Assembly: GCA_018063245.1 (NCBI GenBank)
Contig: JAGPBS010000019.1
Location: forward strand, 1 to 37,365
Reading direction: 5' to 3'
Length of the DNA: 37,365 bases
Source: Alphaproteobacteria bacterium
Lineage (GTDB): Bacteria > Pseudomonadota > Alphaproteobacteria > JAGPBS01
Both the position numbers and the translations under genes were made by a program. Positions 1 to 7,526 of the stretch are shown here, piece by piece (positions within the stretch are counted from its first letter, which is position 1; each line of letters opens with the position of its first letter). The notes under the pieces are model-generated. The model did not search any database, was not told where the DNA came from, and saw only the letters and a list, made by a program, of their open reading frames with translations.

Positions 1-449
1 TTGGTATTCGCCCAACACAAAAAACAGTTGTGACCGGTGTTGAGATGTTCCGTAAGCTTCTTGATCAAGGTGAAGCTGGTGATAACATTGGTGCGTTGCT
101 CCGCGGTACAAAACGCGAAGACGTTGAACGTGGTCAAGTTCTTGCAAAACCAGGTTCAATCACACCACACACAAAATTCAAAGCAGAAGCTTATATTTTG
201 ACCAAAGAAGAAGGTGGACGTCACACACCATTCTTTACAAACTATCGTCCACAGTTCTACTTCAGAACAACAGACGTAACCGGTATGGTTCACTTGCCAG
301 CAGGCGTTGAAATGGTTATGCCTGGCGATAATATCGCAATGGAAGTTGAATTGATTGCTCCAATTGCTATGACTGAAGGTCTTCGTTTCGCGATTCGCGA
401 AGGTGGACGTACAGTTGGTGCAGGTGTTGTCGCTTCAATCGTGGCGTAA
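1..449 (+). CDS. tuf: Elongation factor Tu, C-terminal part (5' end outside window)
   Basis: This is the last ~149 residues of EF-Tu, the GTPase that delivers aminoacyl-tRNA to the ribosome. The reading frame is open from base 3 and contains the conserved stretches [20 protein letters not shown] and [20 protein letters not shown] (domain 2), then the domain 3 segment with [20 protein letters not shown] and the usual ending around [11 protein letters not shown]. The G domain lies upstream of the window. The GTG at base 30 is an internal valine, not a start. The sequence reads as alphaproteobacterial. An interspersed repeat and then a hairpin terminator follow the stop codon. Identity is certain; only the 5' boundary is unknown. 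Confidence 0.97.
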   Translation, partial: GIRPTQKTVVTGVEMFRKLLDQGEAGDNIGALLRGTKREDVERGQVLAKPGSITPHTKFKAEAYILTKEEGGRHTPFFTNYRPQFYFRTTDVTGMVHLPAGVEMVMPGDNIAMEVELIAPIAMTEGLRFAIREGGRTVGAGVVASIVA

Positions 450-464
450 GGATAATTTTCTCAG

Positions 465-580
465 CGTCATTGCGAGGAAGCCGAAGGCTGACGTGGCAAT
501 CTCACTCAATACAATAGATCGCCACGTCACTACGCTCCTTCCCCCTTCGCCAAGGCTTCGGAGCGACAGGCGCGATGACG
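465..580. repeat. Interspersed repeat, inverted pair, between tuf and its terminator
   Basis: Two inverted copies of one unit. The left arm (465-503) runs CGTCATTGCGAG, a short self-complementary insert, then CGTGGCAATCTC. The right arm (517-580), read on the minus strand, begins CGTCATCGCG, carries a longer GC-rich insert, and ends TGACGTGGCGATCT. The same layout recurs at 32149-32274. It resembles the small palindromic repeats common between genes in Rickettsiales-like and other alphaproteobacteria. An open frame at 403-594 runs through it and is not considered a gene. Confidence 0.8.
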
Positions 581-603
581 GTTATCACTTCTGATACTTA
601 AAT

Positions 604-640
604 AAAACCGCTACAGGATTTGCGTCTTGCAGCGGTTTTT
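604..640. terminator. Bidirectional rho-independent terminator
   Basis: The arms AAAACCGCTACA and TGCAGCGGTTTT flank a 12-13 base loop, with one A/C mismatch, and run into T-tracts on both strands. It lies between two converging genes (tuf on plus, the 618-residue protein gene on minus) and can serve both. A near-identical copy lies at 2629-2670. Confidence 0.85.
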
Positions 641-665
641 ATTGTGACGAGTCTATAAGCCAAAG

Positions 666-2522
666 TTATATAACATAAACGTCATATTCTTGCTTATTAT
701 CTCTATTAAACCCTTGAATCCATTCATACTGAGGCTCATTAACGTCAATATCAGCCTGGCGCAGAAGATAAAGCATCAATTCAAAAATATTAAGTCTGTT
801 CGTCAGAGCCATGGACAAATACGCGTCAGAAAGCCTGAAAGTTTGCATAACTCGCACTTTTAAATCGTAAGGCAATATCAACCAGACCTTTGATAAATGA
901 CCACCAACGAGAGCTTCATTAAAATATCGGAATGCCTTTTGCATACTTTTTTCTCCAACGCCTCTTGCATAAAGTGAGCCAATTTCCAATAGCATGCTCT
1001 GATACTCATCAAAACCCTGCTGAGCGCCTCTCATAGAGAGATCATCACGAGCACCACTATCAAGAGCTCTTTTAGCATGGAAAGCAAACATCTGAATATC
1101 ACGACAAGGTCTTCCAATCAAGTCTTTCGATGACACATAACTCAGAAATGTATCAACGGAAATATCTGGCTCTTCTTCTACGAGAGAATGCAAACGCGCT
1201 TCAGCTTCCCTTCGCTGATCTAAGTCTCCCATTGCAATCGCATCCTTAGCAGACGAAATGAAAGCATCGCGTTTTCTAGCCTGCTCTAAATCTAAAGACA
1301 ACTTCTCACTCAAGAACATGAGAAGTTGCTCAGGCGTCATATGATCATTTTGATCAATTAACACAGAAAACAATTCATAGAAATCGACAGACTTAAGGAA
1401 TTTCACATAAACCATGGCGGGCATTTTCCCGACACAGCCCTCTAAGCTCGTACCCCTTATAGCCAAATTGTAGTACTCAGATGCTTTCCTGAACTTTTTT
1501 TCTCCGACGTCACCAGTTACATAGAGAGAAGCCACTCGCGCTTGAAGCTCGCGATAATGACTCACTGCCTTAATTGCTTCAGGATGATCTTTATCTATGG
1601 CAAGTTTAAAATGATGAGCCGCTTGAACAAAATTCTGTCTTTTTAAAAAAGAGACTCCCTCTTCATAATTAAATTGAGCATTTCCCTGTTCACCCATTTT
1701 TTGAAAATAATTCCAAGTGCGTGCAAATTCAACATCCCTCTTTTGCTCATTGACAATATCGATATCAAGCTTCTCACATAACAATAAAAAGAGATCTGAC
1801 CCAGACATCATATTTTCTTGTTTAGACTCATCTTGGGTCAACAATAACTTAAGGATATCAGGATAGTTAGCATGTATGATTAATTTTTGCCTGAAACTCT
1901 GAGGTAAAAATTCCCAATTTGATTCTAAAACAGTCCGTCTCATCGCAACGGAACAAAAATGAAAACACTTACTCATATCTCTTTTACCAACCAGACCAGT
2001 CCCATAAAGAGACCCAATTCTGGCATATAGCTCAATATATTTAGGCTCAGGATAAGAGGACCTTAAATTCGAATGAACCACAGGAATAGCGTTATAGCTA
2101 CAGCCCTCATCCAGAGCAAGCTTATAATGGTAAGCAGACTTTATTAAATCACCATCATGATAAAAATTATTTCCTGCTTCGAGATTCTCTTTAAGACTAA
2201 AAAGTTGCTCTGGGCGATGAGCAGGCAAAGGCCGATGCTGCTTTGGCACAGTGACAGCAACAGGAGACTTTTTAGGAACAACTGGCGGAACAGGCTGCTT
2301 TTTTGATATAACAGGCAATGGCCTCTTGACAGGCTGTTTTAGCAATGGCGCTCCTTGAAGCGGCGGCACAACAGGAACCTTCTTGGCATGTGGCGCAGCT
2401 ACAGCCTGCGGCACAGGCGATGGGGCTTGCTTTGCTCCCTGCTTTGCCTCTTGTTTAAGCTTAAGCTCTTCAATTAAATGACCAGCTGATTTCTTTGGCA
2501 TGTCACCTTTAATACCTGACAT
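666..2522 (-). CDS. Sel1/TPR-like repeat protein with proline-rich N-terminus
   Basis: 618 residues, function unknown. Residues ~32-103 are rich in Pro, Lys, Val and Ala (for example QPVPPVVPKK), which suggests a disordered segment. The rest holds three related modules of about 160-180 residues. Each has a helix like AAHHFKLAID (near residues 130, 301 and 479) and a Sel1-type helix like ARVASLYVTGDVGEKKFRKA (near 168, 329 and 513). The first two modules add a segment ending L-E-K-L-x-L-D. Sel1/TPR solenoids bind other proteins and are common in effectors of intracellular bacteria. There is no signal peptide or membrane segment. The start has an AGGAGA ribosome site and a consensus promoter at 2588-2616. 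Terminators flank the gene on both sides. A host-directed role is inference. Confidence 0.8.
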   Translation of the reverse strand: MSGIKGDMPKKSAGHLIEELKLKQEAKQGAKQAPSPVPQAVAAPHAKKVPVVPPLQGAPLLKQPVKRPLPVISKKQPVPPVVPKKSPVAVTVPKQHRPLPAHRPEQLFSLKENLEAGNNFYHDGDLIKSAYHYKLALDEGCSYNAIPVVHSNLRSSYPEPKYIELYARIGSLYGTGLVGKRDMSKCFHFCSVAMRRTVLESNWEFLPQSFRQKLIIHANYPDILKLLLTQDESKQENMMSGSDLFLLLCEKLDIDIVNEQKRDVEFARTWNYFQKMGEQGNAQFNYEEGVSFLKRQNFVQAAHHFKLAIDKDHPEAIKAVSHYRELQARVASLYVTGDVGEKKFRKASEYYNLAIRGTSLEGCVGKMPAMVYVKFLKSVDFYELFSVLIDQNDHMTPEQLLMFLSEKLSLDLEQARKRDAFISSAKDAIAMGDLDQRREAEARLHSLVEEEPDISVDTFLSYVSSKDLIGRPCRDIQMFAFHAKRALDSGARDDLSMRGAQQGFDEYQSMLLEIGSLYARGVGEKSMQKAFRYFNEALVGGHLSKVWLILPYDLKVRVMQTFRLSDAYLSMALTNRLNIFELMLYLLRQADIDVNEPQYEWIQGFNRDNKQEYDVYVI

Positions 2523-2587
2523 TTGTCTCTCCTATTCTCAAATTCATTACTGAAATTAATTTCAATATTAAGCTAATTATTTGATTT

Positions 2588-2616
2588 ATTATACGATAAT
2601 GACAATAAATTGTCAA
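2588..2616 (-). promoter_or_regulatory. Consensus sigma-70 promoter with overlapping dyad
   Basis: On the minus strand TTGACA (2611-2616) and TATAAT (2588-2593) are separated by exactly 17 bases, a perfect match to the housekeeping consensus. Transcription should start near 2581, about 60 bases before the 618-residue protein gene. A perfect 7-base inverted repeat, TGACAAT-AA-ATTGTCA (2600-2615), covers the spacer and most of the -35 box, a position suited to a repressor. An eight-base palindrome TGACGTCA lies just upstream (2618-2625). Confidence 0.75.
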
Positions 2617-2628
2617 GTGACGTCAAAG

Positions 2629-2670
2629 AAAAAACCGCTGCAGGATTAGCGTCTTGCAGCGGTTTTTTTT
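2629..2670 (-). terminator. Rho-independent terminator after fliS
   Basis: A perfect stem (AAAAAACCGCTGCA paired with TGCAGCGGTTTTTT) and a 12-base loop, with T-tracts on both strands. It begins 12 bases after the fliS stop. It is almost identical, loop included, to the terminator at 604-640. Confidence 0.9.
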
Positions 2671-2682
2671 GAAAAGAATCTT

Positions 2683-3189
2683 TCAGAGCAACAATGACTC
2701 TCTGAGGCCCTGCACTGCAGGTGGCTGTTCCGATCCTTGCTCATATCCAACTGGACTAGCGCCATAGGTCTCTCGCAATTCAATTGGGCGCCCTTTGTCT
2801 TTCTGATCATTCTCTTGCTGAACTTTATGAAAGCTCATTGCCATCTCACGGAAATTATAAATCAGCGCTTCTGCTAACTTCACATCATTCCGGATATTAA
2901 TTTGCGTTAAAAACACTGTCGATCTCATATAGAAAGCATCAAGAATCTTAATGAGATCTTGTACTTTTGCCTCAGATGACTCCCTATCTAAGGAAGCCTG
3001 TAAATGAACAAGTATAGTGCGCGCTTTTTCTGTTTCATTAAAGCGCTCTTCAGGTTTTTTCGCCTCAATTGCCTCGATAGCATTTTGAATATGCTGCGCT
3101 GCTTTTGAAAACAAAAGAGCCGTGCACTCAGCGTTGCCAATCGCAACTGTTGTATTCATCTGATAGGCCTTATAAGCAGTTTTGTTCAT
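2683..3189 (-). CDS. fliS: Flagellin export chaperone FliS
   Basis: 168 residues from the chosen start MNKTAYKAYQ. FliS binds flagellin in the cytoplasm, keeps it unpolymerised and escorts it to the flagellar export gate. Family features seen are the N-terminal AYxAYQ, a helix with TALLFSKAAQHIQNAIEAIE, a segment with LQASLDRES, and the ending typified by NIRNDVKLAEALIYNFREM. The 3' extension (about 40 Gln/Pro-rich residues) is longer than usual. An upstream TTG at 3210 would extend the frame, but AGGAG sits correctly before the ATG at 3189. It follows fliD by 23 bases and is probably co-transcribed with it. Confidence 0.88.
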   Translation of the reverse strand: MNKTAYKAYQMNTTVAIGNAECTALLFSKAAQHIQNAIEAIEAKKPEERFNETEKARTILVHLQASLDRESSEAKVQDLIKILDAFYMRSTVFLTQINIRNDVKLAEALIYNFREMAMSFHKVQQENDQKDKGRPIELRETYGASPVGYEQGSEQPPAVQGLRESLLL

Positions 3190-3212
3190 ATTTTTGTCTC
3201 CTATGGGCAATA

Positions 3213-5027
3213 TTAATTTTTATTAAAAGCCTTTAATTGTGCTTTCAGACTTCGGCCTACATTTTGAACACCCGCAATTCTTTGTTCAACAGCAGTATAG
3301 GCTTTGATACGTCTATCCTCTTCACGTTCTAGATTTCGCTTTAACTGCGCATTCTTGTCTTTTAACCGTGTATTCATTTGCGTGATATTATCAATGAGTT
3401 GATCGATTGTACTCCTATTCGATTGTGAAGCTGGTTTTGATGGATCGACAGCCACAATCAATGGCGGCATAATATTCGCACAAATCTGAGCTGCAACTCC
3501 TTGATCAATCCGAATCGTCCCTGTGAAAGTTGGCGGCGCTTCAACACCTGTATAGCTTACAACAAAATCCTTAAAATATTGACTCGCAGCATTTCCATTC
3601 AAAAATCCATCTGCATCAATCGTCACAGCCTCTGTCACTGGGGCGCCTGAAATTGTTGCTTGAAATTCTCCAGCTGTTGGAACGCCTGCTGGCGTTGTTG
3701 CTGTCACATTCACGGTAACCGTACAATTTCTAAGAGCAGCTGGAATGATGTCTGGCCAATCTAACATCCTCAAATACGGCGTAGAAGGCACCGCATTCAT
3801 CCCGAACATAATTTGAACACCATCAAAATCAGTCAAAATTTTCTGATTTAAAACATCATCGGCAATCTCAATTTTTCCATCCTGATCAATCGCAAGACCA
3901 ATTGTATTCAGCTCAAACACACCAGCTGCTCCCGCGCCTCCGTCTGAAAATATACTGGCTGACATATCTGTGAAGAACTCCAAAAATGTGCTCTTTATAT
4001 TTTGATAAGCGTTTTTAAGCGTTATATCATTATAAAGAACAGCATCTGGTAAATGAACCCAATTATCATCAACAGCTGTCTGGTCTTTATAGAAATCGAC
4101 AAAATCATTATAAGTATCACGCACCGCAACGATGGCATTTTTGACCGCCAAATAATCATGATCAATATTCATTGTAATTGGATGCGCTGCATCAGCAGAC
4201 AAAAGATCCAGAGTCACATTATCAAACAGATCTGTAATTTTGTTTGTCGGCCTATAGATTGTAAAACCGTCATATAAAAGCTCGGCTGATAAAATTGTGA
4301 CTGTTGCGCCAGAATTCGCAAGACCTAAATCAATCAAAACAGAAGCTGTTGAGCTTGCTGCAACATCAATCACTTCACCTGTTACGGTCTTTGATAAGGC
4401 AAATCCATATGAAACAGCATCCTTTTTAACCAATTTTGCAACCACATTTGTGGTGCTCTGTACCATATTAATGGCTGCTGTAATGTCTGCAATTGTTTGA
4501 ACTGTTGTCAAAGCCAGTGTCTCATTTCCTGACCCATCGGCCTTTGGAATCACCAAATTACCATTCACCGTTATAGGCACTGTTGTTGTCAAAGGAAAAC
4601 TCACACCCGATGTAATCCGATCATATGTGGCCAGACGATTGATTGTGAAAATAGATTGACCAATTGTTGCACTATCAGCCGTACTCACCGCCACTAAATT
4701 ATTTGCATCCACTGAACTATTCGTTGTCAGCTCAGTGCTTTTTTTATTGAACACATCTGCATTGCCTGAAAATATATTTGGCTTGCGTAAAGGCTTTAGA
4801 GCTACGTTCAACGTCTGAAGTTTTGTTTTAAGGGTAGTATAGGCCATAATCTTTTTCAGATTATCATCAATCTTGGTTTGATTCTCATCAATCGGCTTTT
4901 GTTTAGAAGCCATCTCGGCTTTGATCATATCCTTAGAATTAATATTATTCGGATTGGTTGTCATCGTGGGCTTGCCCGTGACCGGATCATAAGAAGCTGT
5001 TAATTTATTGACACCAAAACCCGACAT
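3213..5027 (-). CDS. fliD: Flagellar filament cap protein FliD (HAP2)
   Basis: 604 residues. FliD caps the filament tip and folds incoming flagellin into place. The N-terminal region has the family layout: KDMIKAEMASKQKPIDENQT followed by a coiled coil to about residue 80. The C-terminal ~70 residues return to coiled coil (NITQMNTRLKDKNAQLKRNL, then a segment ending VQNVGRSLKAQLKAF). The middle is a Thr/Val/Ala-rich beta region, longer than in the ~470-residue enteric protein. The start MSGFGVNKL at 5027 is chosen because a GGGGA site sits seven bases before it; frames upstream to 5045 lack one. The gene lies between flaG-like and fliS. Many alphaproteobacteria lack FliD, so its presence is of note. 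Confidence 0.87.
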   Translation of the reverse strand: MSGFGVNKLTASYDPVTGKPTMTTNPNNINSKDMIKAEMASKQKPIDENQTKIDDNLKKIMAYTTLKTKLQTLNVALKPLRKPNIFSGNADVFNKKSTELTTNSSVDANNLVAVSTADSATIGQSIFTINRLATYDRITSGVSFPLTTTVPITVNGNLVIPKADGSGNETLALTTVQTIADITAAINMVQSTTNVVAKLVKKDAVSYGFALSKTVTGEVIDVAASSTASVLIDLGLANSGATVTILSAELLYDGFTIYRPTNKITDLFDNVTLDLLSADAAHPITMNIDHDYLAVKNAIVAVRDTYNDFVDFYKDQTAVDDNWVHLPDAVLYNDITLKNAYQNIKSTFLEFFTDMSASIFSDGGAGAAGVFELNTIGLAIDQDGKIEIADDVLNQKILTDFDGVQIMFGMNAVPSTPYLRMLDWPDIIPAALRNCTVTVNVTATTPAGVPTAGEFQATISGAPVTEAVTIDADGFLNGNAASQYFKDFVVSYTGVEAPPTFTGTIRIDQGVAAQICANIMPPLIVAVDPSKPASQSNRSTIDQLIDNITQMNTRLKDKNAQLKRNLEREEDRRIKAYTAVEQRIAGVQNVGRSLKAQLKAFNKN

Positions 5028-5216
5028 TGTATTTCCCCACATCAAAATTAACTTACGCAGAAAACGATAAAATAAACAATCTATAATGTCTTTTTACTTA
5101 TGAATATTAAGAATTTTTAAGACAATAAACCCCTATACGCTTTCTGTACTATAAACAGAATGCGTTAATTCGTGGGGCAAGTCAAGTGAGCAAAGTGCAA
5201 AAACGACCTTACACCA

Positions 5217-5242
5217 GCCAAACACTATAAATAATGTTTGGC
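5217..5242 (-). terminator. Hairpin directly after the FlaG-like gene
   Basis: A perfect 8-base stem, GCCAAACA and TGTTTGGC, with a 10-base loop, starting one base after the stop codon. There is no strong T-tract next to it, so it may act as an attenuator or an mRNA-end stabiliser rather than a full terminator. Confidence 0.5.
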
Positions 5243-5243
5243 A

Positions 5244-5594
5244 TTAAGCTGTGATTGCAACGCTAGGCGCTAGTCTTTCTTTAAGCTCTTGCCTTCTTTC
5301 CGCAACAAACTCACGATAAACAGCCGGAGGAATCTCCTCAACTTCGTGATTAGCTTTATCAACCATCAATGTCACAGATATTCCGCTTTTTACATCATAT
5401 CTAAAAAACGGTACGTTCGACTTTGTTGATTTCGCAAGCTTTGTCGTTGAAGCATCAGGCGTTGTTGTCGCAGCAGCTGGGACAACTTTGTCTTGTTTTG
5501 CATAAACAGGCGCTTTTGTTGAGAGATTTTTTGCCGCCAAATCAGGACTTGGAGACATCGTTACTTGTGGTGGTTGTATTTTGATATCAGACAT
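5244..5594 (-). CDS. flaG: FlaG-like protein
   Basis: 116 residues. The N-terminal 70 are low-complexity (Ala, Thr, Lys, Pro). The C-terminal part (NVPFFRYDVKSGISVTLMVD, then EVEEIPPAVYREFV) matches the general FlaG pattern: an F-x-x-D strand, a V-D-K turn, and an acidic residue pair followed by I-P before a final helix. FlaG proteins are small, linked to filament length, and usually encoded between flagellin and fliD, exactly as here. AAGGAAA precedes the ATG. The assignment rests on the C-terminal motif plus position, so another small flagellar protein cannot be excluded. Confidence 0.6.
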   Translation of the reverse strand: MSDIKIQPPQVTMSPSPDLAAKNLSTKAPVYAKQDKVVPAAATTTPDASTTKLAKSTKSNVPFFRYDVKSGISVTLMVDKANHEVEEIPPAVYREFVAERRQELKERLAPSVAITA

Positions 5595-5643
5595 TTTATT
5601 TTCCTTTCAATCAGAAAATCATACTTTTAAGAGTTTGGCATAT

Positions 5644-5669
5644 GCCGGCCCACTTTAAAATGAACCGGC
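5644..5669 (-). terminator. Possible hairpin after flagellin
   Basis: GCCGG and CCGGC (extendable by one T/A pair) flank 16 bases, about 17 bases past the flagellin stop. There is no T-tract. The CCGGCAAAA sequence here also matches the half-sites of the palindromes upstream of flagellin, so its role is uncertain. Confidence 0.3.
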
Positions 5670-5685
5670 AAAACCAAATAAGCGA

Positions 5686-7176
5686 CTACTGTAACAATTT
5701 AGCCAATTTTTGTGGCTGCATGTTTGCTTGAGCTAACATTGAGATGGCAGCATCAGCAAGAACACTATATGTTGTATAGTTAATTTGCTCTTGCGCCATG
5801 TCAGCATCATAGAATGTACTCTTAACAGCAGATGAGTTCTCAATCAAAGTAGCGAGGTTAAAGCCAACGAAGTTAAACCGGCTTTGAATCGCACCCAAGT
5901 CAGCTTGTTGTGTCACAACTGTACTAATTGCAAGATCGATTGCATCAGAAGCAATTGCAGCACTCGCTGGTGTTGCCACAGTAAGACCTGTTAGATTAAG
6001 AGCAGCAGCAGTTGCTGGTGTAAAGTCTAATGTCACAACGTCTGTTGATTGTCCACCAACTTGGAAATCCATTGAAATCCCTGTTCCTTCTGTCACATTG
6101 ATTCTCAGTGGAGTTGCAAGTGATGTAGCTAAGTCAAACTGTGTTGCACCAGTACCATTTGCACCAAGAGTGATTGAAACACCATTACTAAAGCTATGTG
6201 ATACGTCAGTAGCACCAGTAACATCAGATGTCCATCTATTCCCTTTTTGATCAGACAATGTCAAAGTACCAGTTGTTGCTGTTGCTGTAACATAGCTTAA
6301 ATAGTAAACACCTGCAGAAGTTGACGCACCAACAGATGTTGAAGCAATCGTTGTTCCGTTGGCATCACCATCGCCAGAAGCTGATGTAAAGCGAGCTTCA
6401 GCACCACCAATTCCAAGATAACCTTTAAGCTTTGTTTCAATCGCAGCAGCTGTATCAGCAGCAAGAACTGCACCAGCTTCAGATGTCAAAGTAATACGGT
6501 TTGCAGGATTGGTTGTACTCACCATAACAAAGGCAACTTGACCTGCAGCACCTGTTGCTGATCCAACATAAGTTTGATCACCAATTGTTGCTGACAGTGT
6601 GAATGTTGATCCCACTTTTGTAACAGATGCAGAAACTGCTGATCCTAAAACCATACCAGACATTGTTGTTGCAGTTGTTGTACCAAAGTTTGTTAGAGTT
6701 GCACCTGTGATCGCAGCAGCGACAGAAGCTGTTGCTGTTGTACCTGTACCAGCACCACCTGTCAAAAGAGACGCACCATTGAAACGTGTTTGCGTTGCAA
6801 TATCATCAATTTGTTCAACAAGGTTTTCAAACTCTCTTTGAAGGTAAGCACGTTGGTCAGCTCCGAGAGCACCATTGTTTGACTGAGTTGCAAGTACTTT
6901 CATACGTGACAACATATCACCTTGAAGTGATAAAGCACCGTTCGCAACTTCAATCAATGAAGAACCTTGTGATGCGTTAGAACTTGCTTGGATCAAAGCT
7001 GCAATATTTGCACCCAACTGTTTTGCCACAGCATTTGACGCAGCATCATCAGAGGCTTTAGAGATTCTTGAACCACCTGATAATTTTGCAATCGCTGATG
7101 CAGCTCTTGTTGTGTTTGCTTCTAAGTTTGTACGAGCTCTTTGAGCTGATATGTTTGTTAATACGGAGTTACCCAT
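5686..7176 (-). CDS. fliC: Flagellin
   Basis: 496 residues from MGNSVLTNISAQ. Flagellin polymerises into the filament after export through the flagellar secretion apparatus. The N-terminal D0/D1 domain is clear (LSGGSRISKASDDAASNAVA; later TRFNGASLLTGG near residue 130). The C-terminal D1/D0 domain is also clear (QQADLGAIQSRFNFVGFNLA; ending AAISMLAQANMQPQKLAKLL). The middle ~280 residues are Ala/Thr/Gly-rich, as usual for the surface-exposed variable domains. The ATG at 7176 has AAAGGA upstream; the longer frame to 7209 begins with a basic stretch unlike any flagellin. A sigma-54 promoter lies ~130 bases upstream. fliC is used as a generic symbol. Confidence 0.95.
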   Translation of the reverse strand: MGNSVLTNISAQRARTNLEANTTRAASAIAKLSGGSRISKASDDAASNAVAKQLGANIAALIQASSNASQGSSLIEVANGALSLQGDMLSRMKVLATQSNNGALGADQRAYLQREFENLVEQIDDIATQTRFNGASLLTGGAGTGTTATASVAAAITGATLTNFGTTTATTMSGMVLGSAVSASVTKVGSTFTLSATIGDQTYVGSATGAAGQVAFVMVSTTNPANRITLTSEAGAVLAADTAAAIETKLKGYLGIGGAEARFTSASGDGDANGTTIASTSVGASTSAGVYYLSYVTATATTGTLTLSDQKGNRWTSDVTGATDVSHSFSNGVSITLGANGTGATQFDLATSLATPLRINVTEGTGISMDFQVGGQSTDVVTLDFTPATAAALNLTGLTVATPASAAIASDAIDLAISTVVTQQADLGAIQSRFNFVGFNLATLIENSSAVKSTFYDADMAQEQINYTTYSVLADAAISMLAQANMQPQKLAKLLQ

Positions 7177-7314
7177 TTTAGTATCCTTTCGCTTTTTGCG
7201 TTTAAACATCAGAATTCATTCCCGATGTTGTTTCGTCATGCCCCTCAAATGAATTTATTTTTTTAAGACACCTTCTTCTCATACCTTCCTGATATTTAAA
7301 GAAGCTCTCTCTCA

Positions 7315-7331
7315 TTGCAAAAATCGTGCCA
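7315..7331 (-). promoter_or_regulatory. Sigma-54 (-24/-12) promoter of flagellin
   Basis: Read on the minus strand the site is TGGCACGATTTTTGCAA. The -24 element TGGCACG and -12 element TTGCA have the required 12-base spacing between GG and GC, a full match to the RpoN consensus. Predicted start is near 7305, giving a ~128-base leader. RpoN promoters need an AAA+ activator bound upstream, for which the palindromes at 7387-7432 are well placed. Confidence 0.85.
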
Positions 7332-7383
7332 CGAATTTATGTTATTGATTTTTATGAATTTATAAATTTGATAGGCAAAAATG

Positions 7384-7432
7384 TCCCGGCAAAATATGCC
7401 GATTTTAATGAATGGTCCGGCAAAATATACCG
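7384..7432. promoter_or_regulatory. Twin palindromes, likely enhancer for the sigma-54 promoter
   Basis: CGGCAAAATATGCCG (7387-7401) and CGGCAAAATATACCG (7418-7432) are near-identical imperfect dyads (CGGCA...TGCCG), 31 bases apart, or about three helical turns. Their centres lie ~90 and ~120 bases upstream of the predicted flagellin start. Location and sequence recall the ftr sites bound by FlbD in Caulobacter; that comparison is from memory. Confidence 0.6.
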
Positions 7433-7459
7433 CTGGATTTAAGATAATTTCTCTTTTTA

Positions 7460-7488
7460 ATGACAAAAACAAATCATAGTGCTATAAC
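7460..7488 (+). promoter_or_regulatory. Promoter of the F-box/LRR gene
   Basis: ATGACA (7460-7465), a 17-base spacer, then TATAAC (7483-7488) preceded by TG one base earlier (extended -10). The GTGCTATAA core is shared with the promoter at 18856-18884. The gene's ATG follows 38 bases later, with a GGAGAG ribosome site. Confidence 0.5.
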
Positions 7489-7526
7489 CATTTGAAGAAA
7501 TTTTTTATTTTTATACGGAGAGATAA

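Larger units (their letters stand above)
7177..7526. other. Divergent intergenic region between flagellin and the F-box/LRR gene
   Basis: About 350 bases without a gene. It holds, in order, the flagellin leader (7177-7305), a sigma-54 promoter for flagellin, two palindromes 31 bases apart, and a sigma-70-type promoter with ribosome site for the gene starting at 7527. I see no small gene. Confidence 0.7.

Noticed and set aside
403-594. 63-residue open frame after tuf
   Set aside because: It overlaps the end of tuf in another frame and runs through an interspersed repeat; no ribosome site and no protein-like composition.
5161-5210. Sigma-54 promoter upstream of fliD
   Set aside because: A TTTTTGCAC element is present but the GG is 10 rather than 12 bases away, so it does not fit.
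6599-6980. Two frames opposite flagellin
   Set aside because: Low-complexity Val/Ala/Pro composition mirrors the flagellin variable region; not genes.
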